Source: Mariniblastus sp. (GTDB lineage: Bacteria > Planctomycetota > Planctomycetia > Pirellulales > Pirellulaceae). From it: a DNA stretch of 35,426 bases. The DNA lies in contig WTFU01000113.1 in the NCBI GenBank assembly GCA_011523945.1, positions 1-35,426 of the forward strand, given 5' to 3'. The notes under the pieces are model-generated. The model was not told the DNA's origin and made no database searches. It worked only from the letters and a program-made list of their open reading frames with translations. The position numbers and the translations under genes are program-made. Shown here piece by piece: positions 25,115 to 33,579 of this stretch (positions within the stretch are counted from its first letter, which is position 1; the number at the start of each line of letters is the position of its first letter).

Positions 25115-26828
25115 TCTTCCTCCAGGTCTGATCATGATTCTCGGCGCGTTATTGCTGCCACTTTTGGGGCAACGGCTGAGTGCTTGGGGAGCGTTGGTTT
25201 TATCTAGCTTAAGCCTGTTTGCTTTTTGGACGACTCCCGATTTTCATACAGTAACTTTAAATTTATTCGGCCAAGATTTAAGCATTGTTCGAATTGATCG
25301 ATGGAGTTGGATTTTCGGTTTAGTGTTTCACTTGGCCGCGATTACCGCTTCCATTTATGCACTGCATGTGAAGGATACGAAACAACACGTTGCCGGAATG
25401 ATTTATGCCGGTAGCGCAATTGCCGCTTGTTGTGCCGGCGACCTGATTACCCTTTTTGTGTGCTGGGAACTGACGGCTGTATCGAGTGTCTTTCTAATCT
25501 GGGCCAATGGAACAGAAACGGCCTATCGATCAGGGATGCGTTACTTGATTATTCAGGTCACCTCCGGAGTGCTTTTACTTTCCGGGGCGATTATTCATTT
25601 TCAGCAAACGGGTTCGTTGGTATTTGAGAATTTTCTGGGATTAGAACCGGGGCAGCGAGGTGCGATCAGCGACTTGGGATTTGGTCCTCTACTGATTTTA
25701 ATTGCCTTTGGAATTAAAGGAGCTTTTCCACTGCTCCACAATTGGCTGCAGGATTCCTATCCCAATGGAACCGCCACCGGAACCGTATTTTTAAGTGCGT
25801 TTACTACGAAGCTGGCAATTTATTCTCTTGCTCGCGGGTTTGCAGGCTTAGAGGAATTGATCTGGATTGGTTGTGCAATGACACTCTTTCCAATTGTATT
25901 TGCTGTTATTGAGAATGATCTTCGAAGGGTGTTGGCCTACAGCCTCAATAACCAGCTTGGTTTTATGGTTGTTGGCATTGGCATTGGAACAGAGCTGGCA
26001 CTTAATGGAACTGCCGCTCATGCTTTTTGCCACATCATTTATAAGTCGCTCTTGTTTATGTCGATGGGTGCAGTGTTGGTTCGTGTGGGTACTACCAAAG
26101 CGACGGAACTGGGTGGGCTCCATAAGTCGATGCCCTTTACAACGGTGTTTTGCATGATAGGCGGTGGAGCAATTGCGGGATTCCCATTGCTTAGCGGTTT
26201 TGTGAGTAAATCAATGATCATCTCAGCGGCTGGTCATGAGCAGATGTTCGCGGTGTGGATTGTCCTATTAATTGCGTCCGCGGGTGTGATGGAGCATTCG
26301 GGAATCAAGATTCCATTCTTCGCTTTTTTTGCCCATGACTCTGGCAAGCGAGTCAAAGAGGCGCCATGGAATATGTTAACGGCAATGGCGATTGCGTCTT
26401 TCTGCTGCATTGCGATCGGAGTTTATTACCAGCCACTTTACGACATGCTGCCCTTTGAAACACATTACGAGCCGTATACGGCGGCGCACGTTATTATGCA
26501 GCTCCAGCTATTGTTGTTCGCGGCGCTTGCATTTGTGTTCCTGATGAAAGCCAATCTTTATCCCGCAGAAATCCGATCGACCAATCTCGACACGGACTGG
26601 GTTTATCGACGATTGCTGCCACGATTGTTTGCTTATATCGGAAAACTAGTTCGGCTTGTCGATTCCCTGTTCCGGGTTGCGTGCCTGGCGATGATCAAGC
26701 GATTTCTAAATTGGCTTTCAAAATCATGTAGCGCTCAAGGCTGGCTTGGCAGCACCTGGTCGACCAGTTCGATGGCGTTCTGGGCCGCTGTTTTACTTGG
26801 CGTATTTTTGATTCTCTATTATCTATAA
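25104..26828 (+). CDS. Third NuoL/M/N-like proton-channel subunit of the Mrp operon (MrpA/MrpD-like)
   Basis: From the ATG at 25104 the protein has 574 residues. I prefer this to the ATG at 25092 because GAGG lies eight bases before it. Conserved charged residues are Glu122 (LFVCWELTAVSSV), Lys205 (AFGIKGAFPLLHNWLQDSYP) and Lys236 (FTTKLAIYSL). A C-terminal extension of roughly 120 residues ends in an extra hydrophobic helix, somewhat like MrpA/NuoL. The canonical HTWLP becomes HNWLQ. It is the last gene of the operon, followed by a hairpin at 26856-26877. Confidence 0.88.
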   Translation: MIHNLPPGLIMILGALLLPLLGQRLSAWGALVLSSLSLFAFWTTPDFHTVTLNLFGQDLSIVRIDRWSWIFGLVFHLAAITASIYALHVKDTKQHVAGMIYAGSAIAACCAGDLITLFVCWELTAVSSVFLIWANGTETAYRSGMRYLIIQVTSGVLLLSGAIIHFQQTGSLVFENFLGLEPGQRGAISDLGFGPLLILIAFGIKGAFPLLHNWLQDSYPNGTATGTVFLSAFTTKLAIYSLARGFAGLEELIWIGCAMTLFPIVFAVIENDLRRVLAYSLNNQLGFMVVGIGIGTELALNGTAAHAFCHIIYKSLLFMSMGAVLVRVGTTKATELGGLHKSMPFTTVFCMIGGGAIAGFPLLSGFVSKSMIISAAGHEQMFAVWIVLLIASAGVMEHSGIKIPFFAFFAHDSGKRVKEAPWNMLTAMAIASFCCIAIGVYYQPLYDMLPFETHYEPYTAAHVIMQLQLLLFAALAFVFLMKANLYPAEIRSTNLDTDWVYRRLLPRLFAYIGKLVRLVDSLFRVACLAMIKRFLNWLSKSCSAQGWLGSTWSTSSMAFWAAVLLGVFLILYYL

Positions 26829-27144
26829 ATTTATCCCAACGGGAGAGAATTGGGGCCACGGCACAGTGAAGCCGTGGATTTTGGCTATCAATCGAAAAAA
26901 GAGATCTTGGTTGAACCTAAAAAACCGACGTTTTCTTGATTAGAACGGAATGCGATTGATTGGCGACATGAAGTGACTTGGTTACGCTAGTACTGGATGA
27001 TCGTTGGGCGATTGGGTCGTGTTTTAATCATTGTGCTTCGACTGGAACGGGTTAAACTACTCGAAATCACTGATTGCTTTGTCTTCAATGACTAAAAATG
27101 GCAAAATTGCGATAGATGATTGATTCTGGAAAATAGGCGAGCTA
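26829..27144. other. Intergenic region after the Mrp operon
   Basis: About 316 bases. A hairpin close to the Mrp stop is listed separately. I see no gene or further structure in the rest, which should contain the promoter of the following membrane-protein gene. Confidence 0.5.
26856..26877 (+). terminator. Hairpin downstream of the Mrp operon
   Basis: CCACGGC at 26856-26862 pairs perfectly with GCCGTGG at 26871-26877 around an eight-base loop, followed by ATTTTGG. It begins 28 bases after the last Mrp gene. The GC-rich stem fits a transcription terminator although the T-run is short. Confidence 0.55.
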
Positions 27145-28686
27145 ATGGATACCTTTCCATTTATCTATGTCAGAGTAGCGCCTTCGACGTGGGCTTACCT
27201 TTCGTCGCTCTTAATGCTCGCGCTGTTTTTCAAGTTTAATCGTTTCTGGAGCATTCGAAACTTTGATCTCTGTCTGATTATCTTATTGGCACCCGGCTTA
27301 CTGTTGATCGAGGGTGGTCGTCAGTGGGAGGCTCAAAATAAATCCACGGTAGCTTCAGCAAATGATTCAGTTCAGTCGACAGAAAAGAATATTCCACCTT
27401 TAGGATCGCAGTTGTCCGGCGATTCCGATTCGAAAACAGCGAATCCTCAAGAACAGGAAGTGCCTCAGGGGGATAAGAAGGACGCGGGTGAAAAAGAGTT
27501 AAAGCTGGATAGCAAGGGAGTGGTTTGGCAGCGACTTGGCTATTACTGGCTGTTTTCTATCGGCGGATTAATTTTAATTCGAATGTTGATCGATCCAAGT
27601 TTGACACGTCGACCACAGTTGGAGCCCAACTTAGCAATCGGCGGAATGGTCTTTTTCGGATTTAGTTTGATGATGTTTCTGTTTGCCAATATTGCGATAT
27701 CAGAGCCGACCAATGAAGATCTTAGCGGGTCTCGAAACGCGGTGAAATTATTGCAACGAAAAGCTGTCGATGCGGACGAGAAAGAACAGTTAATAAGAAG
27801 AGGCCCCGGGTATACGCTTTTTAATTTATTCCCGATTATCCCGTCATTTGAAAGTGGAGATGCGATTCTTAGAACGAATCCAGATACTCAAGAATTGACG
27901 GACATGTCGCGATATATCATCGCTGCTAAATCACTGGCGATTACGAGCCAGGTACTCATAGTCTTGGGTCTCGTGCTGTTCTGTTATTTCAACTACAACA
28001 ATTTTAAAGTGGGCGTTGGGATATCAACCATCTATTTGATGCTGCCCTACACTTCCATGTACACCGGCTATGTATTGCATGTTCTTCCAGCAGCTCTGAT
28101 TTTGTGGGCGATTGTTAGCTTTCGCCGACCTTGGATTGCTGGAGTTTTGTTTGGATTAGCAACCAGCGTCTCGTATTACCCAATCTTTTTATTGCCCCTG
28201 TGGATTAGCTTCTATTGGGAACGTGGACGCTGGAGATTTATTTTTGGCTCGTTAATTTCCATTCTAATTTGCATCGGTGTTTTACTATTCACCTCAACCA
28301 CACTGATGGCATTTTTGGGACAGCTACAAGTAATGTTTGGCTTTTGGTTTCCACGAATGGACGGGCTCCAAGGAATTTGGGCGCTGGGTTGGAGTAATTG
28401 GTGGAGGTTGCCATTGCTCGTCGCTTTCGTTCTGTTTTGTGTTTCATTTGTGGCGTGGCCATCGCAAAAGAACATTGGGACGTTGGTGGGCTACAGCGCA
28501 GCGGTCATGTTGGCTGTGCAATATTGGCACGGATTCTCCGGTGGAGTTTACATGGCCTGGTATCTTCCGATGGTATTGCTAATTTTCTTTCGGCCAAATC
28601 TTGATGGTCGAACTGCTCAAATGGAAGTTGGTGAAATTCGGCGGCGGCAAAAAGAAACTGCAGAAGATCTTTTGCCATCTTCTTAA
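27145..28686 (+). CDS. Large polytopic membrane protein of unknown function
   Basis: The 513-residue protein has about ten or eleven hydrophobic helices. A hydrophilic segment near residues 62-125, rich in Ser, Gln, Lys and Asp, separates the first two helices from the third. The C-terminal two thirds, with aromatic-rich helices (YYPIFLLPLWISFYWERGRW), are reminiscent of GT87/DUF2029-type glycosyltransferases that use polyprenyl-phosphate sugars, but I cannot identify a catalytic motif and do not claim the function. An AGG at about 27134 serves as a weak ribosome-binding site. It stands alone between the Mrp operon and the nuclease-like gene. Confidence 0.8.
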   Translation: MDTFPFIYVRVAPSTWAYLSSLLMLALFFKFNRFWSIRNFDLCLIILLAPGLLLIEGGRQWEAQNKSTVASANDSVQSTEKNIPPLGSQLSGDSDSKTANPQEQEVPQGDKKDAGEKELKLDSKGVVWQRLGYYWLFSIGGLILIRMLIDPSLTRRPQLEPNLAIGGMVFFGFSLMMFLFANIAISEPTNEDLSGSRNAVKLLQRKAVDADEKEQLIRRGPGYTLFNLFPIIPSFESGDAILRTNPDTQELTDMSRYIIAAKSLAITSQVLIVLGLVLFCYFNYNNFKVGVGISTIYLMLPYTSMYTGYVLHVLPAALILWAIVSFRRPWIAGVLFGLATSVSYYPIFLLPLWISFYWERGRWRFIFGSLISILICIGVLLFTSTTLMAFLGQLQVMFGFWFPRMDGLQGIWALGWSNWWRLPLLVAFVLFCVSFVAWPSQKNIGTLVGYSAAVMLAVQYWHGFSGGVYMAWYLPMVLLIFFRPNLDGRTAQMEVGEIRRRQKETAEDLLPSS

Positions 28687-29032
28687 ACGGCTCTTTGATT
28701 ATTGGGATGCTCGGGGGTTTCAGAGAGATTTCGTTCCCCAGAGTCAGGGGCGTGCTCGGCCCGTGAGTTCCAGTGCCCCGAGATGAATCATCGGGGTCTG
28801 ATTAGTCCGAATAAATTGATTGAGGCCATTAGCTACGTCGAGTTAGCAGTCAATTGGCTTGCGACAATCGGTATTCACGCCAAAAAGTGACTGGAATAAG
28901 AATCATTTTGGAATGCTTTGATCGAAGACCGATTACAGGACAAGAGACTTATTGGTGTGAAAGGGGAGCCTCAGCGGCTGCCCAATCATCGGACAGTTAT
29001 GCAAGGCGATTACTAAATCAACCAGTGGTGTT
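28687..29032. other. Intergenic region between the membrane protein and the nuclease-fold gene
   Basis: About 346 bases. It holds a small hairpin, CCCCGA (28776-28781) with TCGGGG (28791-28796), a possible terminator without a T-run. Short open frames here have no ribosome-binding site or protein-like composition. Nothing else is seen. Confidence 0.5.
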
Positions 29033-30154
29033 ATGAATTCCCGATTTTTAAAAACACTATTATTAGCAAGCGTAGTTGTGGGTGGGATCTGGGTTTTATT
29101 TCATCGCGACAGAATACGTGAACCTTCAGATATTTTGGTTTTAGTGAAAGAACAATTTTTAGCATCCCAAATCGGATTTGAGATAAAAGAAGGCTTCAAT
29201 AACGGATCAGGTGATTCGGCTGAGTTGTTACCGGATGCAGTCCAATCACCCAAATATGTCACTAATGTGATCAGGATTGCGTCTTTTAAAATCAATGATG
29301 AGATCCGCGGTCGTCAATCAGAGTCTGATTTAGAGCTATTAGCTGACATATGTTCTCACTATGACGCAGTAGCGCTGCAAGACATCAACGCGACGGATAA
29401 CCGTTGGCTCGATCGTGTCGTTTTGTACATGAATAATGCGGATCGCAGGAACAGCATTTTCCCAGAGATTAAAAATCAAGCCCCAAACTATACTTATGTT
29501 TCAGACTTTACCTCTTTAAATCGATCTCTTGGAGATGAAGCCGTTCTCTCGTCAGCAGTTATTTTCAATCGTAGAACGTTAATACTGAATCAAACTCAAT
29601 GGTACGAGATTGATGACCCGGATGAACTTCTCAGTCATAAACCGTTGGTGACTTGTTTCAAAACACGGGGCCCCGTAGATGACGAAGCATTTACCTTTTC
29701 GTTGGTCAATGTGAAACTCGGCCACCATGAACCTCAGCGAGAATTAACAGGGTTGATCGAGTTGTTTCGTGCAATCCGAAATGATGGGCGCGGCGAGGAT
29801 GATGTGCTGATCGTCGGTGATTTTAGCGGCGGTGATTCGGAACTCCAGCCAATGCGCAAACGAGCAGGTTTAACCTGGGTCGTTTCGGATCGCGGAACCA
29901 ATTATTTCAATACGACTCAATTTGATAATTTAGTTTTTAATGAAGTCGCGACCGTAGAGTTCACGGGCCGCGGTGGAGTGTTTGACTTTGTCCAACAATA
30001 CAATTTACCTCTCGAGGTAGCTTCGCAAGTGTCTAAACACGTTCCAGTCTGGGCTGAGTTTTCTGTTTTTGAAGGCCAGACAACTTTAACGCCAGGCAAC
30101 GAAACCGAACGACCGGGGCGTGTCGCCAAAAGCGAGTCGAGTAAACAGCACTAA
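29033..30154 (+). CDS. Membrane-anchored endonuclease/exonuclease/phosphatase-fold protein with degenerate active site
   Basis: The 373-residue protein starts with a short basic segment and an N-terminal helix (about 8-23), so it is anchored or exported. From about 78 to 346 it follows the endonuclease/exonuclease/phosphatase (DNase I-like) plan: RIASFKIN, then VALQDI, FSLVNVKLG, VGDFSG, QFDNLVF, and SKHVPVWAEFS at the end. In active members these read xxxN, QEI, VHT, GDFN and SDH. Here Asn becomes Lys86, Glu becomes Asp117, His becomes Lys228, Asn becomes Ser265, and Asp becomes Lys335. Asp263, Asp298 and His336 remain. The fold seems intact but catalysis is probably lost. It converges with the CsrA-fusion gene, with 12 bases between. 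Confidence 0.8.
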   Translation: MNSRFLKTLLLASVVVGGIWVLFHRDRIREPSDILVLVKEQFLASQIGFEIKEGFNNGSGDSAELLPDAVQSPKYVTNVIRIASFKINDEIRGRQSESDLELLADICSHYDAVALQDINATDNRWLDRVVLYMNNADRRNSIFPEIKNQAPNYTYVSDFTSLNRSLGDEAVLSSAVIFNRRTLILNQTQWYEIDDPDELLSHKPLVTCFKTRGPVDDEAFTFSLVNVKLGHHEPQRELTGLIELFRAIRNDGRGEDDVLIVGDFSGGDSELQPMRKRAGLTWVVSDRGTNYFNTTQFDNLVFNEVATVEFTGRGGVFDFVQQYNLPLEVASQVSKHVPVWAEFSVFEGQTTLTPGNETERPGRVAKSESSKQH

Positions 30155-30166
30155 CGAAATCGTGTG

Positions 30167-31006
30167 TTAGGAAAAACAGCTTGCCGCTGCTGCTTCGTCG
30201 CTTGTCTCAGCGAACCAGCTGGTTATTTCGATGTCTTGCTTGAGGTAAGTACGACTCGATCGCTGTAGACTGCCAACACCGAACATCCTAAGACTTGCTT
30301 GTTCGATTTTTTGACTTGCCACCGTTCGTTCAGGTATCGCGTTCTCGGTGGAAACGCTGGGAGCCGTTTCAAAGGTGCGTGGGTTTGTCTCTTGATTGGT
30401 AGTGGATTCCGTTAGTCGAACAGGTGAAAGTAACAAAATCAAATTAGGTTGTTTGCGTGATTGCAAGAATTCGATCAATGATTCACCTTGGTTGAAGTGT
30501 GTGGTTTGATAGCCGAGAGACGAGAGTTGGCCAATCAATCGATCGGCTGAGTAATCAATGTCATTAACCACAAGAGCTACTTTTTTGCGACCTGAATAGT
30601 AATTCGAGGGTGCTTCGTTGACCGTTGCCGAAGATAAATTCGATTCTTTGGTGACTCCAGACATATTTTGAATTGTTTCCAGGCACTCCAGTGCATGATT
30701 CAGTGCGTTTTCTGCTTTCTCATGCAAGTTCTGCCGAAGTTGATTTTGCGCGAGATGGATGGCGAGATTGGCAGCATCAAGGCACTTTTTAATTGCGGGA
30801 GAAGTTGAGCAATTCGGTTTCGTTCTGTTTTGTTTCCGTGGCATTAAGTCTGCGGTAGATTCGAGCTCTCCACGGATGATTCGAATTTCATCCGGAGCCT
30901 GAATTCCAAGTCGGACTGTACGCCCTTGGATTCTTGTGACTTCTACTGAAATACCGAGGCCAGGAAAAAGAACTTTTTCTGCTTCGCGTCGCGAAAGAAT
31001 TAACAT
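30167..31006 (-). CDS. CsrA domain fused to a helical linker and a degenerate receiver-like domain
   Basis: Residues 1-49 are a CsrA RNA-binding domain: MLILSRREAEKVLFPGLG, then GRTVRLGIQAPDEIRIIRGEL, with the RNA-contact Arg (R45, matching R44 of E. coli CsrA) and R6/R7 kept. Normal CsrA ends near 60-75 residues; this one is 279. Residues about 70-115 form an Ala/Leu-rich helical stretch. Residues about 141-197 (KKVALVVNDIDYSADRL to LILLLSPV) look like the first half of a receiver, with N148/D149 in the acidic pocket but Ser194-Pro195 where the phosphorylated Asp would lie. A Thr/Glu-rich insert and a segment at 237-265 (LRMFGVGSL, IEITSWF) may complete the fold. The start is fixed by AAGGAGT just upstream. 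Confidence 0.8.
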   Translation of the reverse strand: MLILSRREAEKVLFPGLGISVEVTRIQGRTVRLGIQAPDEIRIIRGELESTADLMPRKQNRTKPNCSTSPAIKKCLDAANLAIHLAQNQLRQNLHEKAENALNHALECLETIQNMSGVTKESNLSSATVNEAPSNYYSGRKKVALVVNDIDYSADRLIGQLSSLGYQTTHFNQGESLIEFLQSRKQPNLILLLSPVRLTESTTNQETNPRTFETAPSVSTENAIPERTVASQKIEQASLRMFGVGSLQRSSRTYLKQDIEITSWFAETSDEAAAASCFS

Positions 31007-31294
31007 ATCAGACTCCTTTCAAAAAGTTGATGGTCGGTAATCACTGATCCGACATCTTGACGGTCGATCTGTGCCACGAAATCCTTTCAGGCACCATTGC
31101 CACATTGTTAAGGGCGTAAAGGCCACTCTTTTAGCCCGAAGCACAGATAGTGTACAGAAAAACACTACGCATGTAAAGCTTATAAGTTCGCTAGGTTGAG
31201 CCGATAGATTTAGGGTAGATCGCAGCCCTTTTCGAGGGTTTTATTGCAATTGAGAGATTGTCTGCTGTTAGAAATTCGATAAATAGTGACAATA
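31007..31294. promoter_or_regulatory. Divergent intergenic region between the CsrA fusion and the GDH-like protein
   Basis: These 288 bases separate two divergently transcribed genes and must hold both promoters. An inverted repeat, TAGTGT (31148-31153) with ACACTA (31162-31167), lies near the middle and could be an operator for both genes. A short stem CCCT/AGGG followed by TTTTATT lies near 31226-31240. No gene is seen. Confidence 0.35.
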
Positions 31295-32227
31295 ATGGCA
31301 AGTGATTCAGGTAATTTGGAGCCAATAACCAACAATATGTCAGCCGAAATTGAACAGCGGGCTCATGAGATAGTCGAAGACTTACGAGCCGATATCGACT
31401 TTGAACTCGATGATGTAATCGCAAGAATTGTGCGAGGCTTACCAGAAGATTATTTCAAAATGCTATCGCGAGATGATCAGCTTCGCCAGCTAAAAGCATT
31501 GCTTGCAATGGGCGTTTGCAATCTTACGGAAGAGATTATGCTGCGCAGCGACGACGGCCAACAGATAGCAGTGGTCGCCCGGAAAAATTATCCGGGTTTA
31601 CTCGCAAACTTGCTTAAACGAATTCCAACGGATTCGGAGTTAATTGGCGCGAAAATTTTTACCTCGACTGAACATGACTTCATCATCGACCTGTTTGAAT
31701 TCAAGCCTGTTGAAGAGGCTGAGCCTGTCTCGCCGGTCGAATGGGTCGATTTAGAATCCACTGTTGAAGCGGTCGTCAATAAGGTTGGGTCACCGATAGA
31801 ACAGGTTCGTGATTTCGTATCGCAGTACCATCCCGGCAACAGAATTCTAAGTTCCCCAAGTGACGTTGCTGACCAATTTCTTGTTTGTCTCGATTCACAG
31901 CGCACGAATGAGACGGCGGTCCGATGGATTTCGGTAGAAGATGGAAAGTCATCGAGAGTAACTGTTGCTTCCTCCAGTCGTTCGGCGCGAGATGTTTTTC
32001 GGAAAACCGCAGAATTCTTGGCAATGAGAGCGTGGGACATTGATCAGGCCTACTTGCATGATTTTCCACGTGAGGCGGATGCTCACATGGCAGTTGCCAG
32101 CTTTTTAGTGGCTGGACCTGCATCAGAATCGAGTAGTTCAGAAAATAAAATATCATCGATTGGTGATCATGGAATTGATGAACGGGCGTCAAATTCTATT
32201 GCAAACGAGTTGGCAAGATTTCTATAA
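31295..32227 (+). CDS. Freestanding protein resembling the N-terminal regulatory part of large NAD-dependent glutamate dehydrogenases
   Basis: The 310-residue protein (ATG 31295; a GTG at 31286 is an alternative) begins with an acidic helical segment. Residues about 50-137 then run LPEDYFKMLSRDDQLRQL, MLRSDDGQQIAVVARKNYPGLLANLL, and IFTSTEHDFIIDLFEF. This series resembles, from memory, the ACT-like N-terminal region of large planctomycete/bacterial NAD-glutamate dehydrogenases, where it precedes the catalytic domain. Here a stop follows at 32225-32227 and the next 296 bases have no coding continuation, so the catalytic part is missing. It could be a standalone amino-acid-sensing protein or a decayed copy. 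The C-terminal region (about 140-310) is unassigned. Confidence 0.6.
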   Translation: MASDSGNLEPITNNMSAEIEQRAHEIVEDLRADIDFELDDVIARIVRGLPEDYFKMLSRDDQLRQLKALLAMGVCNLTEEIMLRSDDGQQIAVVARKNYPGLLANLLKRIPTDSELIGAKIFTSTEHDFIIDLFEFKPVEEAEPVSPVEWVDLESTVEAVVNKVGSPIEQVRDFVSQYHPGNRILSSPSDVADQFLVCLDSQRTNETAVRWISVEDGKSSRVTVASSSRSARDVFRKTAEFLAMRAWDIDQAYLHDFPREADAHMAVASFLVAGPASESSSSENKISSIGDHGIDERASNSIANELARFL

Positions 32228-32523
32228 ATCGATTTTTTAAGGTTTGCAATTTATCTGAGCGATCCCGAATTGTTTGGGTTGAAATTGTTTAGATTGACTT
32301 AGGGAAAGCGTTTCATATCGTGGATGAGCTCATCGTTGATTTCAAAAATGATAAATTCGTTTATTTCTGAAATCCAACTATCTCACGGGTTTCAGTGGTT
32401 TATTTTCCAGTCGTCAATATATGGACTACTTAATGAGTTGCCCCATGTGGTGATTCAATTTGGCTTTCTTTAAAAAGAGGTTTCGATCTGGAAAAAGAAG
32501 TCAGCCTAGCACAGGAATAAATT

Positions 32524-33579
32524 ATGTCGGATTCGTTATCGTCGCTAATTAACACTGGGACAAAACTTTGGTTAGACAGCATTGATCCAGATTTAGTCCG
32601 ATCCAATCGTGCACTCGGCGCAACCGGAGCAACCTCGAATCCGATCATCGTTTCCAATCTGATAAAAACCGGTCGATTCGATTCGAAAATTAACGAGTTA
32701 ATGGAGACTGGTGCGGACGATAGTGAAGTCGCGTGGCAAATCACAGACCAAATGATCAAAGATGCTCAAACCGTTTTCGAACAGGTATGGTCGGAGACCC
32801 ATGGTAACGACGGCTATGTCAGCTTCGAATTGGATCCACTAATCGAAGACCCCGAATTGGATTTACCCCACGATGAGCGCGTTGCACGTTACATCGATTT
32901 GGGAAAAAAATGGTCAGCCGGGCATACCAATCGGATGATTAAGGTACCGGCAACTCCCGCAGGCATTGAAGCGCTTGAAGAACTGGTCGCATTGGGAGCA
33001 AGTCTAAATGTTACGTTGATATTTACCACGCGACAGTATGAGGCGGCGCGGGAAGCATGTTGGCGCGGTGCACAGCGACGCGATTCATTGGATCATTTCA
33101 AAAGTGTTTATAGTATTTTTGTTTCCCGTATAGATGTCTACACCGAGCAGCACTTGCCAGGCTTGCAAAAAGGGACTCAGGGGTACGTCGGTATTGCAAA
33201 TGCAAAAAATATCTGGGCGTCGAATCAAAAATTTTGGTCTGGTAAAGGTTGCCCACTCCAGCAAGAGATGATCTTTGCGAGCACAGGAACAAAGAAGCCG
33301 GAAGATCCAAAATGGAAATACGTTGCTGCCTTGGCAGGGAGTGATATCCAGACCAACCCGCCCGCTACCAATGATGCGATTGCAGATAGCGATGTTGAGT
33401 TTAAACGGGAGGTCGACTTGCCTGTATTAGAGGCGGTTCGACAGGATATAGAAACAAACGTTGATTTTATTCAACTTGAAAAAGTCTTAATGCAGGAAGG
33501 CATCTCCAAATTTTCTAATCCTCAGCAAGAATTGATTGCACTCATTGGAGAGAAGCGAGCGGCAATCGGCATTTCCTAA
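32524..33579 (+). CDS. tal: Transaldolase
   Basis: Transaldolase transfers a dihydroxyacetone unit between sugar phosphates in the non-oxidative pentose phosphate pathway, through a Schiff-base lysine. The 351-residue protein has the catalytic Lys140 in RMIKVPAT, Asp18 in LWLDSI, Glu102 in VSFELDP and Asn162/Thr164 in LNVTLIFT, and the TGATSNPII phosphate-loop region. Its length is typical of TalB/Tal class enzymes. An AGGA a few bases before the ATG (about 32512) supports the start. It stands alone, nearly 300 bases after the preceding gene. Confidence 0.93.
   Translation: MSDSLSSLINTGTKLWLDSIDPDLVRSNRALGATGATSNPIIVSNLIKTGRFDSKINELMETGADDSEVAWQITDQMIKDAQTVFEQVWSETHGNDGYVSFELDPLIEDPELDLPHDERVARYIDLGKKWSAGHTNRMIKVPATPAGIEALEELVALGASLNVTLIFTTRQYEAAREACWRGAQRRDSLDHFKSVYSIFVSRIDVYTEQHLPGLQKGTQGYVGIANAKNIWASNQKFWSGKGCPLQQEMIFASTGTKKPEDPKWKYVAALAGSDIQTNPPATNDAIADSDVEFKREVDLPVLEAVRQDIETNVDFIQLEKVLMQEGISKFSNPQQELIALIGEKRAAIGIS

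Noticed and set aside
28776..28796. CCCCGA/TCGGGG hairpin as a firm terminator
   Set aside because: Only six base pairs with a nine-base loop and no T-run; recorded only as a possibility within the intergenic entry.
31588..32040. 150-codon minus-strand frame opposite the GDH-like gene
   Set aside because: Low-complexity Ser/Thr-rich translation without a start signal; the plus-strand frame matches a recognisable domain.
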